Part shown: one piece after another, positions 55,878 to 64,000 of the stretch
Layout: every line of letters begins with the position of its first letter
How positions within the stretch are numbered: position 1 is the stretch's first letter
NCBI GenBank assembly: GCA_010671905.1
Contig: JAAHII010000001.1
Location: 1,178,001-1,242,000 of the forward strand
From: Leptolyngbya sp. SIOISBB
Lineage (GTDB): Bacteria; Cyanobacteriota; Cyanobacteriia; Phormidesmidales; Phormidesmidaceae
DNA length: 64,000 nt
Direction: 5' to 3'
Program-made: the position numbers and the translations under genes
The notes under the pieces: generated by a model
What the model saw: the letters and a program-made list of their open reading frames with translations, nothing else
Database searches by the model: none
Told to the model about the DNA's origin: nothing

Positions 55878-57062
55878 TAGGGTTGATTCATTGTCGGAAG
55901 AGAAAAATGAGAATAGGTCTTATTGGGGATGTTGCTGTTAGGAATGCAAGATGGACTTTCCCTTACTGACTCTTCTGGAAACCGCCGAGGACTTTCGCCA
56001 CTTACGGGGCCTGCGCTATCCGCTCTGGCTACTGTTGTTGTTGCTGATTACCGGCGCGATGTGTGCGGCTACTGGGGCGCTCGCCCGATGGAAACCTTTG
56101 CGCAACAGTACGGCGGGGAACTCTGTCGCCAACTCAACCGTCCGGTGCGCTCGGCGACCCCTTCGGACTCGACGTTCCGGCGGGTGCTAGAGCAGTGCGA
56201 CTTTATTGTTTTAACGCGCATCTTTCGCCAGTGGGCGGCCGCATCGGTGCCCTTAAGCGAAGCGGAGTGGGTGGCCATTGACGGCAAGAGCATCAAGGGG
56301 ACGATGAAGGACTACGCCAGCGCCCAGCAAAACTTTGTCATGATGGTCAGTCTGTTTGGACATCGCCGGGGCTTTGTCTATGCCAGTGAGGGGATGGAAA
56401 ACCAGCATCAAAGTGAACAGCAAGTCGTCCAGCAGATGCTCGCGACCCTTGACCTCGAAGGGGTGTTAGTCACTGCGGATGCACTGCATTGTCAAAAAAA
56501 AACGGTCGCCTGCCTACACCAGCAAAAAAGCTTACTACCTCTTGACGGTGAAGGGGGAATCAACCGACGTTGCTCAACGCCCTGAAACAGGTGAGTGAGC
56601 ACCAGGAACCGCTCGATTGCGAACAACGCGAAGACCGCAGTCATGGCCGTTGGGTCTATCGCCGAGTGTCGGTCTATGAGGTGACTGGCCAGGACTGGGC
56701 CGAGTCGTGGCCAGGACTGCAGCGGGGGCTGTGTGTCGAACGATGGGGCTACCGTGAAAGGCGGCCCTTTGCCCAAACCCACTATTACATCAGTAACCTG
56801 GATGCGGATGCGGCGACCTTTCTAAAAGGATTACAAGGGCATTGGTCGATTGAGAATCGCTTGCATTGGCCGAAAGATGTTGTCCTCAACGAAGACCGGG
56901 CACCGCAACGCGCGGCCAACACTGCCGCTAACTACTCGACCATTCGCAATTTCTTCATCACGGCAGCACGGCGGTTCAATCTGGACTCCATCGCTCAGGC
57001 CAAACGGTTTTTCGCCAATCGACTTGACCAGGTTTTACTCTCACTACAATGAATCAACCCTA
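55878..57062 (+). mobile_element. ISAs1-family insertion sequence, second copy, inactivated
   Basis: 1185 bp. Left end TAGGGTTGATTCATTGTC and right end, read inward, TAGGGTTGATTCATTGTA, nearly identical. Flanked by the perfect 10-bp repeat CTTTTTTAAG (55868-55877 and 57063-57072). It interrupted a C/T- and G/A-rich palindromic element. The transposase has at least three frame disruptions. Confidence 0.9.
55951..57052 (+). pseudogene. ISAs1-family transposase with multiple frameshifts
   Basis: Starts MDFPLLTLLETAEDFRHLRG (55951), then shifts frame at about 56075. The second frame (YWGARPMETFAQQYGGEL...WVAIDGKSIKG...TADALHCQKK) holds two catalytic acidic residues and is disrupted at about 56520-56560, near AAAAAA and GGGGG runs. 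The third frame (LLNALKQVSEHQEPL...GHWSIENRLHWPKDVVLNEDRA) holds the last signature. Different subgroup from the copy at 8078. Confidence 0.85.
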
Positions 57063-57072
57063 CTTTTTTAAG

Positions 57073-57326
57073 GGGGATTGGGGGGATCTCTCCAGCGCAT
57101 GCATCTGTCGTTAGGTTCTAGAGAATTGAGCTTAGTCCGGGACGAGCACAAAAAACTGCCATGAAATAGCCATTTTTTAGCCTAAGCCAAGAGTCAAAAC
57201 CTCATCATCCTGCTGTTAGGTCTACCCAACCAGGTGAGCACCGTTCCTCTAGACGATTACCCATATGCAGGTGGGGCCGCGCCAGCCCTGCGGCCTATCT
57301 TCAAAAGGTCGAGTTCCTGACTGGTG
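57073..57326. other. Intergenic stretch between the IS and the exporter genes
   Basis: About 250 bp: the other half of the palindromic element interrupted by the IS, then no gene. Confidence 0.4.
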
Positions 57327-57608
57327 ATGGAGAACGTTTCAAGAGCGGCCAACTTGGAGGCACGACATCGGGTGAATGGGCTATTGCTCGCGGGGGCATC
57401 GCTGTTGATTTTGATGATCGGGGGCGTCGGGCTAGTTGTGGTCTGGTTCAGGAGCGATGATGCTGCGCCTTTGCCCACGTTTACCGCGACTCTCCAACCA
57501 CCATCTGAGCGATCGCTCGCAGCGACGGACGCCGATACAACAACCTGCATTGTCCGCAGTATTGAGACTATGCCTGCGAGCGATCGCACTTGCATCAGTG
57601 TGCACTAA
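57327..57608 (+). CDS. Small single-helix membrane protein (uncertain)
   Basis: 93 residues, MENVSRAANLEARHRVNGLLL, with one hydrophobic segment (LLLAGASLLILMIGGVGLVVVWF) and a Ser/Thr-rich tail. The frame overlaps the sequence just before devB. Family not recognised; it may be a small partner or a chance frame. Confidence 0.4.
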   Translation: MENVSRAANLEARHRVNGLLLAGASLLILMIGGVGLVVVWFRSDDAAPLPTFTATLQPPSERSLAATDADTTTCIVRSIETMPASDRTCISVH

Positions 57609-57640
57609 TCCCGGCTTTTAAAATCACCAATGTGGTCGTC

Positions 57641-58828
57641 ATGCCCCATAAAATATCCCTTTCCTGCGCTGTTACTTTTTCATTAGTTGCCCTGGTTGTA
57701 ACGGGCTGCGCGGTGCCCTGGAATGCCCCAACCGAGGAGACTGAGGCGGTGCCCGTAGCCGTCGAATTGGACGCTATTGTGGCGCTGGGACGGATTGAAC
57801 CTGAAGGCGAGGTGATTCGATTATCCGTGCCGAATGCGGCTGATAGCCGGGTGAATGAAATTCGTGTAGTCGAGGGCGATCTCGTCGAAGCCGATCAGGT
57901 GATCGCCGTGCTGCAAGGGGCCGAGCGCCGTCAAGCGGATCTGCAAGCGGCCTATGCCCTGGTGAAGCAACGACAGGCGGAATTGAGCCAAATTCAGACG
58001 GGTAGTGTGAAGGTGGCCTCGGTGGAAGCCCAGCAGGCCCAAATCAACCGGCTAGAAGCTCAACTCACGACCCAAACCCAACAGCGGCAAGCAGATATCG
58101 AATTAGCCCGAGCCAACTTACGCGAAGCTGAGGTCAACTATCAGCGGTATCAAGAACTTGCCGCCGTGGGGGCCGAAAGCCGCTCGCAGTTGGATGTTGC
58201 CCAACGCAACTACGAAACGGCTCAGGCCGAGTTGGCCCAGAAACAAGCAGCTTTGGCTGAAACAGAGACCACCGTGCGATCGCAAATTGTTGAAGCACAA
58301 GCCCGCTTGGTCGAACTGCGACAGACCACACCCGAAGCGATCGCGATCGCCCAAGCCCAACTCGAACAAGCGCAAATGCAAGTCGCCCAGCGCCAAGCAG
58401 ATCTGGATGACGTGATGGTGCGCGCCCCGGTCGCTGGACAGATCCTCAAAATCAATACCCAGGTGGGCGAGCAGGTCAATACGCAAGAGGGCATCGTGGA
58501 GTTGGCTCAAACTGACCAAATGATGGTGCTGGCAGAAGTCTACGAAACCGACATTCGCCAGGTCAGCCTCGGCCAAGCGGTCACCGTCACCAGTGAATAC
58601 GGCGGCACTGCCCAAGAACTCGTGGGCACGGTCGATCAGATTGGGTTGCAAATCGGCACCGCCACTTTTGGTGAAGGAGACGCCGACCCCACCCAGGATG
58701 TGAATGCTCGCGTGGTTACGGTCAAAGTGCGTCTGAATGATGAAGCCAGCGAGGCCGTGGCGGCCCTGACGGGCATGCAGGTACGGGTGGCGATCGCGGT
58801 TAAAGATGAGGTCGCAGCAGACAGTTAA
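57641..58828 (+). CDS. devB: Periplasmic adaptor (membrane fusion) protein, DevB-type
   Basis: 395 residues from ATG 57641. The N-terminal signal MPHKISLSCAVTFSLVALVVTGC has a lipobox (VVTGC). IEPEGEVIRLSVPNA and VNEIRVVEGDLVEADQVIAVL form the first half of a biotinyl-lipoyl domain, followed by a long coiled-coil hairpin rich in Ala/Gln/Glu (about 105-260), then VRAPVAGQILKINTQVGEQV and the beta-barrel part. In DevBCA exporters it joins the inner-membrane pump to an outer-membrane channel. The beta-lactamase gene follows before devC. Confidence 0.9.
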   Translation: MPHKISLSCAVTFSLVALVVTGCAVPWNAPTEETEAVPVAVELDAIVALGRIEPEGEVIRLSVPNAADSRVNEIRVVEGDLVEADQVIAVLQGAERRQADLQAAYALVKQRQAELSQIQTGSVKVASVEAQQAQINRLEAQLTTQTQQRQADIELARANLREAEVNYQRYQELAAVGAESRSQLDVAQRNYETAQAELAQKQAALAETETTVRSQIVEAQARLVELRQTTPEAIAIAQAQLEQAQMQVAQRQADLDDVMVRAPVAGQILKINTQVGEQVNTQEGIVELAQTDQMMVLAEVYETDIRQVSLGQAVTVTSEYGGTAQELVGTVDQIGLQIGTATFGEGDADPTQDVNARVVTVKVRLNDEASEAVAALTGMQVRVAIAVKDEVAADS

Positions 58829-58936
58829 AGCGGCGGTTTTGCGGTCTGGCGAACCAGCCATGATTCACGTTGGCGATCCTGCCTTCAAGACATAGGAAAT
58901 TAGTCTAAAATCCTCGCAGCATTAATAGATCCCCAA

Positions 58937-59803
58937 ATGGATTTGATCCCAAAAATGAACCCAGTAGCTCGTCTGATTAGCTTAATGGCCCTGAGTGGTT
59001 GTTGTCTTGTCCTCTCCGGAAAAATTGCTCTCGCTGAAGCCACCCTTCAAACTTTAAATCCCAGTATTTCTCAGGCAATCGACCAGGAAAATACTCATTT
59101 CTCCAAACATTTTGAAGACTTAGACATTGAAGGCTCTATTGTGATTTTTGATCTCAATCAGAACCTCATATATCAACATAACCCTGACCGTAATGACACC
59201 GCTTTTCTGCCAGCTTCAACCTTCAAGATTCCTAATTCACTCATTGCTCTAGAGACCCAAGTGATTGAGAATGACGTCTCTGTTTTGACTTGGGATGGCA
59301 TTGTGAGAAGCTACCCAGTTTGGAATCAAGACCTCAATATTCGATTGGCCTTTGAATTTTCAGCAGTCTGGTTCTATCAGGTTTTGGCTCGCCGCATTGG
59401 TCACGAACGGATGCAAGAATGGGTTGCCACTATCGACTATGGCAATGAAAATATCGGCAGTGTTGAAGAGATTGACTCTTTTTGGCTGAATGGAGAACTT
59501 CGCATTACCCCCCAGGAACAAATTCAGTTTCTACAGCGTTTGTATACAGACGAACTCCCCTTCTCCGAAAGCACGATCGCGACCGTTAAAGACATCATGA
59601 TTGTGGAGCAAACACCCGATTATACAATTCGGGCAAAAACGGGTTGGGCATTGGCTGGCAACGTAGGTTGGTATGTCGGTTACCTAGAACAAAATGACAA
59701 TGTTTATTTCTTTGCTACCAACATCGATATTCAAGATGAATCCGACCTGCCCGCCAGGCAAGCTATCACTCGGCGATGCTTAGCTAGTTTGAATTTGTTG
59801 TAG
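58937..59803 (+). CDS. Class D (OXA-type) beta-lactamase
   Basis: 288 residues. N-terminal signal segment (LISLMALSGCCLVLSGKIALA). The active-site motifs are all present: STFK with Ser94 and Lys97, SAV at 142-144, YGN at 168-170, Trp183 in DSFWLNG and KTG at 234-236. The motif order and spacing fit class D enzymes. It would act in the periplasm and open beta-lactam rings, or bind penicillin-like ligands. It lies between devB and devC, 15 nt before devC, so is probably co-transcribed with the exporter. ATG 58955 is an alternative start. Confidence 0.93.
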   Translation: MDLIPKMNPVARLISLMALSGCCLVLSGKIALAEATLQTLNPSISQAIDQENTHFSKHFEDLDIEGSIVIFDLNQNLIYQHNPDRNDTAFLPASTFKIPNSLIALETQVIENDVSVLTWDGIVRSYPVWNQDLNIRLAFEFSAVWFYQVLARRIGHERMQEWVATIDYGNENIGSVEEIDSFWLNGELRITPQEQIQFLQRLYTDELPFSESTIATVKDIMIVEQTPDYTIRAKTGWALAGNVGWYVGYLEQNDNVYFFATNIDIQDESDLPARQAITRRCLASLNLL

Positions 59804-59818
59804 TTGCCAAGAGAGATC

Positions 59819-61024
59819 ATGTTCAAACTCCTCTTCTCACGTCTGCCTAAACCGCTTGCTTGGGCGCAGCTATCTCACCAAAAGGTGCGTCTAGCAGTGG
59901 CGCTGACCGGCGTGAGCTTTGCCAACATTCTCATGTTCACCATGATGGGGCTAGAGGCGCTCATCTCCGATGGGACCACCACTCTGCACGAAACCCTGCG
60001 GGGTGATCTGTTTTTGATGTCGTCTTTTAGCCCAACGTTGCGCTTTCCATCGACCTTGCCACGGGCTTACCTGTTGCAAGCCAATGCCGTGGATGGAGTG
60101 GCGACGGCTGCGCCGCTGTATTTGAATCTGGCGAACTGGACGAACCCCGAGCAGCTAGATGCAACCGTGGAAACAGGTGAGGAAGGGGATGTCTTTGGGA
60201 CTCAGGTGCGGGTGATTGCCTTCAATCCGGCTCAACCCGTGCTGGATTTGCCCCAGGTGGATGCGCAACGCGATCGCCTCAACACTCCCCAAACTGTACT
60301 GTTTGACGAACTCTCCCAGCCCTCCCTGGGCGACATTCCCCAGCAATGGGCTGCCACTGGAGACGTCCAAACCCTGATGGGGCGGCGACGCGTCACCGTT
60401 GTGGGGCTGTTTAGTTTGGGCAGCACCGTAATCGAAAAAGGCAATGTGGTCATGAGTGATCTGACCTATACCCGGTGGTATGGCGACAACAGTCTGAAGC
60501 AGGTCACCTTAGGGGTGCTCACTCTGGAACCAGGCAGCGATCGCGCCACGGTGCAAGCCCAATTGCAGGCCCATCTGCCCGAAACCGTCGAAGTGCTTAC
60601 TCAAGATGAGCTAATTGCGAAAGAGCAGCGCTTCACGGCGAGCGATCCTATTGGCATCATTTTTGGCTTTGGCAGCACCGTTGGGTTTGTCGTCGGCATC
60701 GTCGTTGTGTATCAGGTGCTCTACACCGACATCAGCGACCATCTGCCCGAATACGCCACCCTCAAAGCGATGGGCTACAGCGATGGCGCGCTGCTACGAG
60801 TCGTGCTCATGGAAGCCATGCTGCTCGCAATTTTAGGCTTCATTCCCGGATTTACTGCTTCTGTCGGACTATATCAAGTGCTGACGGCTATGACCCGCAT
60901 TCCCCTCGCGATGAAGGGAGCGGTCGCGCTACAGGTGTTTGTGCTGACCCTGGTGATGTGTGGCGCGTCCGGGGCGATCGCCATCCGCCGCCTGCAATCC
61001 GCCGACCCCGCCGACGTCTTCTAA
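59819..61024 (+). CDS. devC: ABC transporter permease, DevC-type
   Basis: 401 residues from ATG 59819. N-terminal helix (VRLAVALTGVSFANILMFTMMG), a large periplasmic domain (about 45-260) and three C-terminal helices (IGIIFGFGSTVGFVVGIVVVYQVLY, LLAILGFIPGFTASVGLYQVL, LQVFVLTLVMCGASGAIAIRRL), the FtsX-like MacB arrangement. Works with DevA and DevB to export a lipid or glycolipid. Confidence 0.92.
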   Translation: MFKLLFSRLPKPLAWAQLSHQKVRLAVALTGVSFANILMFTMMGLEALISDGTTTLHETLRGDLFLMSSFSPTLRFPSTLPRAYLLQANAVDGVATAAPLYLNLANWTNPEQLDATVETGEEGDVFGTQVRVIAFNPAQPVLDLPQVDAQRDRLNTPQTVLFDELSQPSLGDIPQQWAATGDVQTLMGRRRVTVVGLFSLGSTVIEKGNVVMSDLTYTRWYGDNSLKQVTLGVLTLEPGSDRATVQAQLQAHLPETVEVLTQDELIAKEQRFTASDPIGIIFGFGSTVGFVVGIVVVYQVLYTDISDHLPEYATLKAMGYSDGALLRVVLMEAMLLAILGFIPGFTASVGLYQVLTAMTRIPLAMKGAVALQVFVLTLVMCGASGAIAIRRLQSADPADVF

Positions 61025-61073
61025 TTTTAAGTTCTCAATGCTTAGTTTTGAGTTCTCCTCTTCAATTCAAAAT

Positions 61074-61101
61074 TCAAAACTCAAAACTCAAAACTCAAAA
61101 C
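61074..61101 (+). repeat. Heptameric tandem repeat (STRR type)
   Basis: Four perfect TCAAAAC units flanked by partial units (ATTCAAAATTCAAAAC before, TCAAAG after). Cyanobacterial genomes carry many such heptameric repeats. It lies in the 150-bp gap between devC and devA and is mirrored by AGTTTTGAGTTC about 35 bp upstream, so it may fold. Confidence 0.8.
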
Positions 61102-61176
61102 TCAAAGTTTTCTCACTTGCTCAACCACCCCATCACCCAGCCACCCTCACACCGCATCACTCCTCATCCACCCACC

Positions 61177-61848
61177 ATGCACCCCACCGTCACCATCAAC
61201 AACCTCAACCACGCCTTCGGCAAGGGCAATCTGCGCCGCACTGTCTTGAGCGACATCAACCTAGCGCTGTATCCGGGCGAAATTGTGCTGCTCACTGGTC
61301 CCTCGGGCAGCGGCAAAACCACCTTGCTAACGCTGATGGGAGCACTGCGTTCAGTTCAGGATGGGAGCTTACAGATTCTCGATCAAGAACTGCGGGGTGC
61401 GAAGAAGCGACGGTTGGTCAAATTGCGCAATCAGATTGGCTTTATCTTTCAGTCTCACAATCTGCTGGATTGCTTGACGGCAGCCGAAAATGTGGAGATG
61501 GCGCTGAAGCTGCATAAGCTTTCCCAACGAGAGCGGCGATCGCGATCGCACGCCATGCTGTCGGCAGTCGGCCTTGGGGAACACAGTCACAAGCATCCTG
61601 ACCAGCTTTCGGGTGGGCAAAAACAACGAGTGGCGATCGCCCGGGCTCTCGTTGCCGAACCGAAGATTGTCCTAGCCGACGAACCGACGGCCTCCCTCGA
61701 TAGCCACTCTGGACGCGATGTCGTGAATCTGATTCAGCAGTTGGCTCACCAACAGCACTGCACCGTCCTATTGGTCACCCATGACAATCGCATTCTCGAT
61801 ATCGCCGAACGCAATTTGCACATTGAGGATGGCAAGCTATGCGCCTAA
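61177..61848 (+). CDS. devA: ABC transporter ATPase, DevA-type
   Basis: 223 residues from ATG 61177. Walker A is GPSGSGKTT (about 41-49), Q-loop [10 protein letters not shown], signature [15 protein letters not shown], Walker [13 protein letters not shown] and H-loop LLVTHDN. This is the typical LolD/MacB-like ATPase of DevBCA exporters. It follows devC after a repeat-containing gap. There is an in-frame upstream extension to 60958 that overlaps devC and does not look native. Confidence 0.93.
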   Translation: MHPTVTINNLNHAFGKGNLRRTVLSDINLALYPGEIVLLTGPSGSGKTTLLTLMGALRSVQDGSLQILDQELRGAKKRRLVKLRNQIGFIFQSHNLLDCLTAAENVEMALKLHKLSQRERRSRSHAMLSAVGLGEHSHKHPDQLSGGQKQRVAIARALVAEPKIVLADEPTASLDSHSGRDVVNLIQQLAHQQHCTVLLVTHDNRILDIAERNLHIEDGKLCA

Positions 61849-62090
61849 TCGGAGAGGATATTTGAGAATTCGCCAGAGGTATCAAATTCAGCTAATTGTC
61901 TCACCATAATCCGAATCATGGTGAGGTCGATAAACACCTCATTGGCTTCGGGCAAGCCCTCACAATCTTTGTTTCAGCGTTGGTTGCGGTTAAACCAACC
62001 AAAGGTGCGATCGCCATTAATAGCAGTGGTGGTGGGAGCTTCATCTTGAATTTTCCTGTTTACCCTAGCGTTATTGATGATGCCGAATTG
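61849..62090. other. Gap after devA with a possible small gene
   Basis: A 66-codon plus-strand frame (61896-62096) ends SFILNFPVYPSVIDDAELA; its stop overlaps an attC R'' box, as in cassette genes. Protein family not recognised and coding is uncertain. Confidence 0.3.
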
Positions 62091-62164
62091 GCCTAACACT
62101 TTTATTCGAAATATCATTTCTGTGTAAGTAGGTATGCATAATCTAATCTGACAATACGTTAGGT
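62091..62164 (+). repeat. attC-like site
   Basis: GCCTAAC (62091-62097) and GTTAGGT (62158-62164), 74 bp apart, are inverted and overlap the stop of a short frame. The interior is AT-rich and its pairing is weak, so this is a probable but not certain attC. Confidence 0.45.
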
Positions 62165-62337
62165 TGTGGTTGAGGAACGAAACCCAACCCCCTGCTCTGC
62201 GAGGATGGTGAAGCAATGAGTTCGATCGCGATACTCGTGTCGGAGCGCATGGAACTCAACACGGGCTTGATATACATTCGAAATGGTGGTGGATTCCGTC
62301 ATTGTTCATGCCGTCTAACGATAAAGTTGAGTCGCAC

Positions 62338-62407
62338 CTTAGCCCAGCAGCCTACAAGGCGACTGGTTCGCATTGCGGCAACGCGCTGTTTAGGGAGCTG
62401 GGCTAAG
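62338..62407. repeat. Inverted repeat beside the acetyltransferase gene
   Basis: CTTAGCCCAGC (62338-62348) and GCTGGGCTAAG (62397-62407) are perfect complements 48 nt apart, immediately 3' of the minus-strand acetyltransferase gene. It may act as a terminator-like structure. Confidence 0.4.
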
Positions 62408-62408
62408 C

Positions 62409-62927
62409 CTACAACCTTGAGGTATCCGTCCAGCCATAGGCAACTTCAGTCAATGTCGTGCCACCCCGCACAATCGCTTTTTGAGCAACTTTTTGCCCCC
62501 CGATCGCCTCATAAAACCGACAGGCTGGGTTGGCTTCCAGAACCCACACTAGCAGGGTCTGAATGTTCATCTGAGCAAGTTGATGAGCGATCGCTTGCAC
62601 TAATTGACGGCCAATTCCTCGCCGCTGATAGGCTTCCAGAATATAGAGCGCATAGAGTTCACCCTGATAGACGGAATGACCTTCCCGCTCTAAACCACCA
62701 TTGGCAAAGCCAATAATCTGACCGTGTGGATTCTCAGAAACGTAGGTGAATGGTGCCTTTTCTAGCGCGCCAGCAAAAATGCTCCGCCAGCCCTGCTCAC
62801 GCTGTTGGTAGGTCATCGTTTGCAAGACTTCATCCGGGAAAATGCCCTGATAAGTTGTTCGCCAAGCATCCACATGGACTCGCGCGATCGCCGGAATATC
62901 ATCGTGAGTGGCTGTTCTCAAAATCAT
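62409..62927 (-). CDS. GNAT-family N-acetyltransferase
   Basis: 172 residues starting MILRTATHDDIPAIARVHVDAWRTTYQGI. The acetyl-CoA loop is ELYALYILEAYQRRGIGRQLV, followed by LLVWVLEANPACRFYEAIGGQ. Typical GNAT size. It is divergent from the plus-strand genes upstream and shares the strand of the next gene. Substrate unknown. Confidence 0.92.
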   Translation of the reverse strand: MILRTATHDDIPAIARVHVDAWRTTYQGIFPDEVLQTMTYQQREQGWRSIFAGALEKAPFTYVSENPHGQIIGFANGGLEREGHSVYQGELYALYILEAYQRRGIGRQLVQAIAHQLAQMNIQTLLVWVLEANPACRFYEAIGGQKVAQKAIVRGGTTLTEVAYGWTDTSRL

Positions 62928-62975
62928 GATCTGCCGACTATTCCGTAAACCTAACGCCCACTGCCATTGAGGCGG

Positions 62976-63932
62976 CTATGAATGATCCCAATCGGGGCGG
63001 AAGCCTTTGCGGGAGTTGAGAAAGCGATCGATCGCCATGGCCGCCACGCAGCCATCACCCGCTGCGACGACCGCTTGTTTGAAAGGAGTATTGCGAATAT
63101 CGCCCACCGCCCAAACCCCTTCAACGCTGGTGGCCATTAACTCATCGACCTGCACCCCACCGTCCGGATTGAGCGCGATCTGATCGCCGAGAAAATCAGT
63201 AATTGGCTTGGAGCCATTTTGATACACAAACACCCCTTCGACGGGTAAGGGTACGGGTTCCTTGGCCTGCTTGGGTTTGACCTGGATGCCCGTGACACCC
63301 ATGTCCCCACCTTGGATATCTAATAAGCGAGAGCGGCTCCAATGTTTGACATTGGCGTTTGCCAGCAAATCTTGCACGTGGGGATCTTCGGCAGGGGGGT
63401 CTTTGAAGGTAACGAGATGGACTGTAGAGGCAAATTTGGTCAGGACTTGAGCCTCTTCGATCGCCTCTGGATTAGCGCCAATCACCGCCACTTCACGATC
63501 GCGGTAAAACGCTCCGTCGCAGGTGGCACAATAACTCACGCCCCGGCCCAAGAATTCCGCTTCTCCCTTAAAGGAAGCCGTCCGCCCCATGGCCCCGGTG
63601 GCCAGCACCAAAGCCCGCCCGCGAAAGGTGCCCTCAGGGGTATAAACCATTTTGCGATCGCCTGACACATCAATGCCAAAAACCTGGCCACGACGATAAT
63701 CAGTTCCAAACGTGATCGCCTGCTCGCGCATTACTGCGAGCAATTCTTCACCGCTGACATCCCCCGGAACGCCTGGATAATTGGCGATTTTATGCGTAAT
63801 GGCCAGGGCTCCCACAGCAGGATTTTTATCCAGAATGACCGTTTTCAGATCCGCCCGTGAGGTATACAACGCGCAGCTACATCCGGCGGGGCCTCCCCCC
63901 ACAATCACAACATCAAATTCCAACGTTTCCAC
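62976..63932 (-). CDS. trxB: Thioredoxin-reductase-like flavoprotein
   Basis: 318 residues. FAD-binding motif VVIVGGGPAGCSCALYTSRA (about 8-27), the active-site CATC in VSYCATCDGAFYRD (about 133-146), NAD(P)-type motif VAVIGANPEAIEEAQVL and the C-terminal GVWAVGDIRNTPFKQAVVAAGDGCVAA. It belongs to the thioredoxin-reductase family; whether it accepts NADPH is unclear because the second motif is not classical. The start is GTG, with GGAG a few bases upstream. Confidence 0.9.
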   Translation of the reverse strand: METLEFDVVIVGGGPAGCSCALYTSRADLKTVILDKNPAVGALAITHKIANYPGVPGDVSGEELLAVMREQAITFGTDYRRGQVFGIDVSGDRKMVYTPEGTFRGRALVLATGAMGRTASFKGEAEFLGRGVSYCATCDGAFYRDREVAVIGANPEAIEEAQVLTKFASTVHLVTFKDPPAEDPHVQDLLANANVKHWSRSRLLDIQGGDMGVTGIQVKPKQAKEPVPLPVEGVFVYQNGSKPITDFLGDQIALNPDGGVQVDELMATSVEGVWAVGDIRNTPFKQAVVAAGDGCVAAMAIDRFLNSRKGFRPDWDHS

Positions 63933-64000
63933 AATGAAGATCTCCGATCAACGTATTAAAAAGGCTAGTTAAAAAGGGTCGGTTTGCCGGCTGTAGGATA

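Noticed and set aside
57109-57223. Isolated GTTAGGT boxes near 57109 and 57217 as attC half-sites
   Set aside because: They have no partner R'' box and match a short degenerate consensus that occurs by chance.
58118-58861. A 247-codon minus-strand frame across devB
   Set aside because: It is rich in His, Leu and Asp, as expected for the complement of the Gln/Ala-rich coiled-coil region of devB, and has no independent support.
61074-61101. TCAAAAC repeats as a possible CRISPR array
   Set aside because: The units are 7-bp back-to-back copies with no spacers. They fit cyanobacterial heptameric tandem repeats instead.
62321-62334. GTCTAACGATAAAG as the start of another attC
   Set aside because: It looks like an R'' box, but no R' box was found at a suitable distance before the acetyltransferase gene.

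Overview
The window looks like a cyanobacterial chromosome. The palindrome GCGATCGC (HIP1) recurs throughout. There are many large multi-domain hybrid histidine kinases, a DevBCA-type exporter, heptameric short tandem repeats and small cyanobacterial protein families (DUF4278-like, DUF5946-like). The gene order suggests a filamentous or Leptolyngbya-like lineage, but the species cannot be read from this sequence. No rRNA, tRNA, CRISPR array or phage genes were recognised.

Layout. 0-8 kb: a run of sensor kinases (the end of one hybrid kinase, a CBS-PAS-GAF-GAF hybrid kinase, a Cache kinase that has lost its receiver, and a receiver-kinase). 8-11.2 kb: a frameshifted ISAs1 insertion with a 10-bp target duplication, then decayed small genes and an attC-like site. 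11.3-19.9 kb: many small soluble enzymes (SDR, GNAT, cupin, VOC, RidA, GST, ASCH, P-loop kinase), mostly co-directional and often overlapping by 4-8 nt, with a 154-bp tandem duplication. 20.6-24.4 kb: a hybrid kinase plus receiver-kinase pair. 24.4-27.2 kb: a MITE, an interspersed repeat and a type IA topoisomerase. 28.2-35.1 kb: the most unusual locus, a compact operon encoding what looks like a LodA/GoxA-type CTQ quinoprotein split into two polypeptides, with a ferritin-like protein, a radical SAM/SPASM protein, a LodB/GoxB-like flavoprotein and a tiny membrane protein. 35.1-37.3 kb: a frameshifted Cache kinase. 37.3-43.2 kb: a graveyard of gene fragments, MITEs and integron-cassette-like genes, including a broken speG. 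43.2-51.1 kb: two paralogous hybrid kinases, a substrate-binding lipoprotein and a receiver-kinase. 51.7-54.2 kb: an isochorismatase-like hydrolase, an ISAs1-derived MITE, and a gene cassette with matching attC half-sites. 54.2-57.1 kb: a GAF-LuxR regulator and a dead ISAs1 copy. 57.6-61.8 kb: DevB, a class D beta-lactamase, DevC and DevA. 61.9-64 kb: another attC-like site, an acetyltransferase and a thioredoxin-reductase-like flavoprotein.

How genes work together. The kinases repeat one module, a membrane hybrid kinase followed by a soluble receiver-kinase, and the hybrid kinases share a short C-terminal helical domain. In the quinoprotein operon the rSAM and flavoprotein genes are probably maturases for the split quinoprotein. 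DevBCA would form a tripartite exporter, with the beta-lactamase co-transcribed.

Caveat. At least ten genes carry one-base frameshifts, many in homopolymer runs (five of the sensor kinases among them). Either the assembly has indel errors, or real decay or phase variation is at work; the sequence alone cannot decide.
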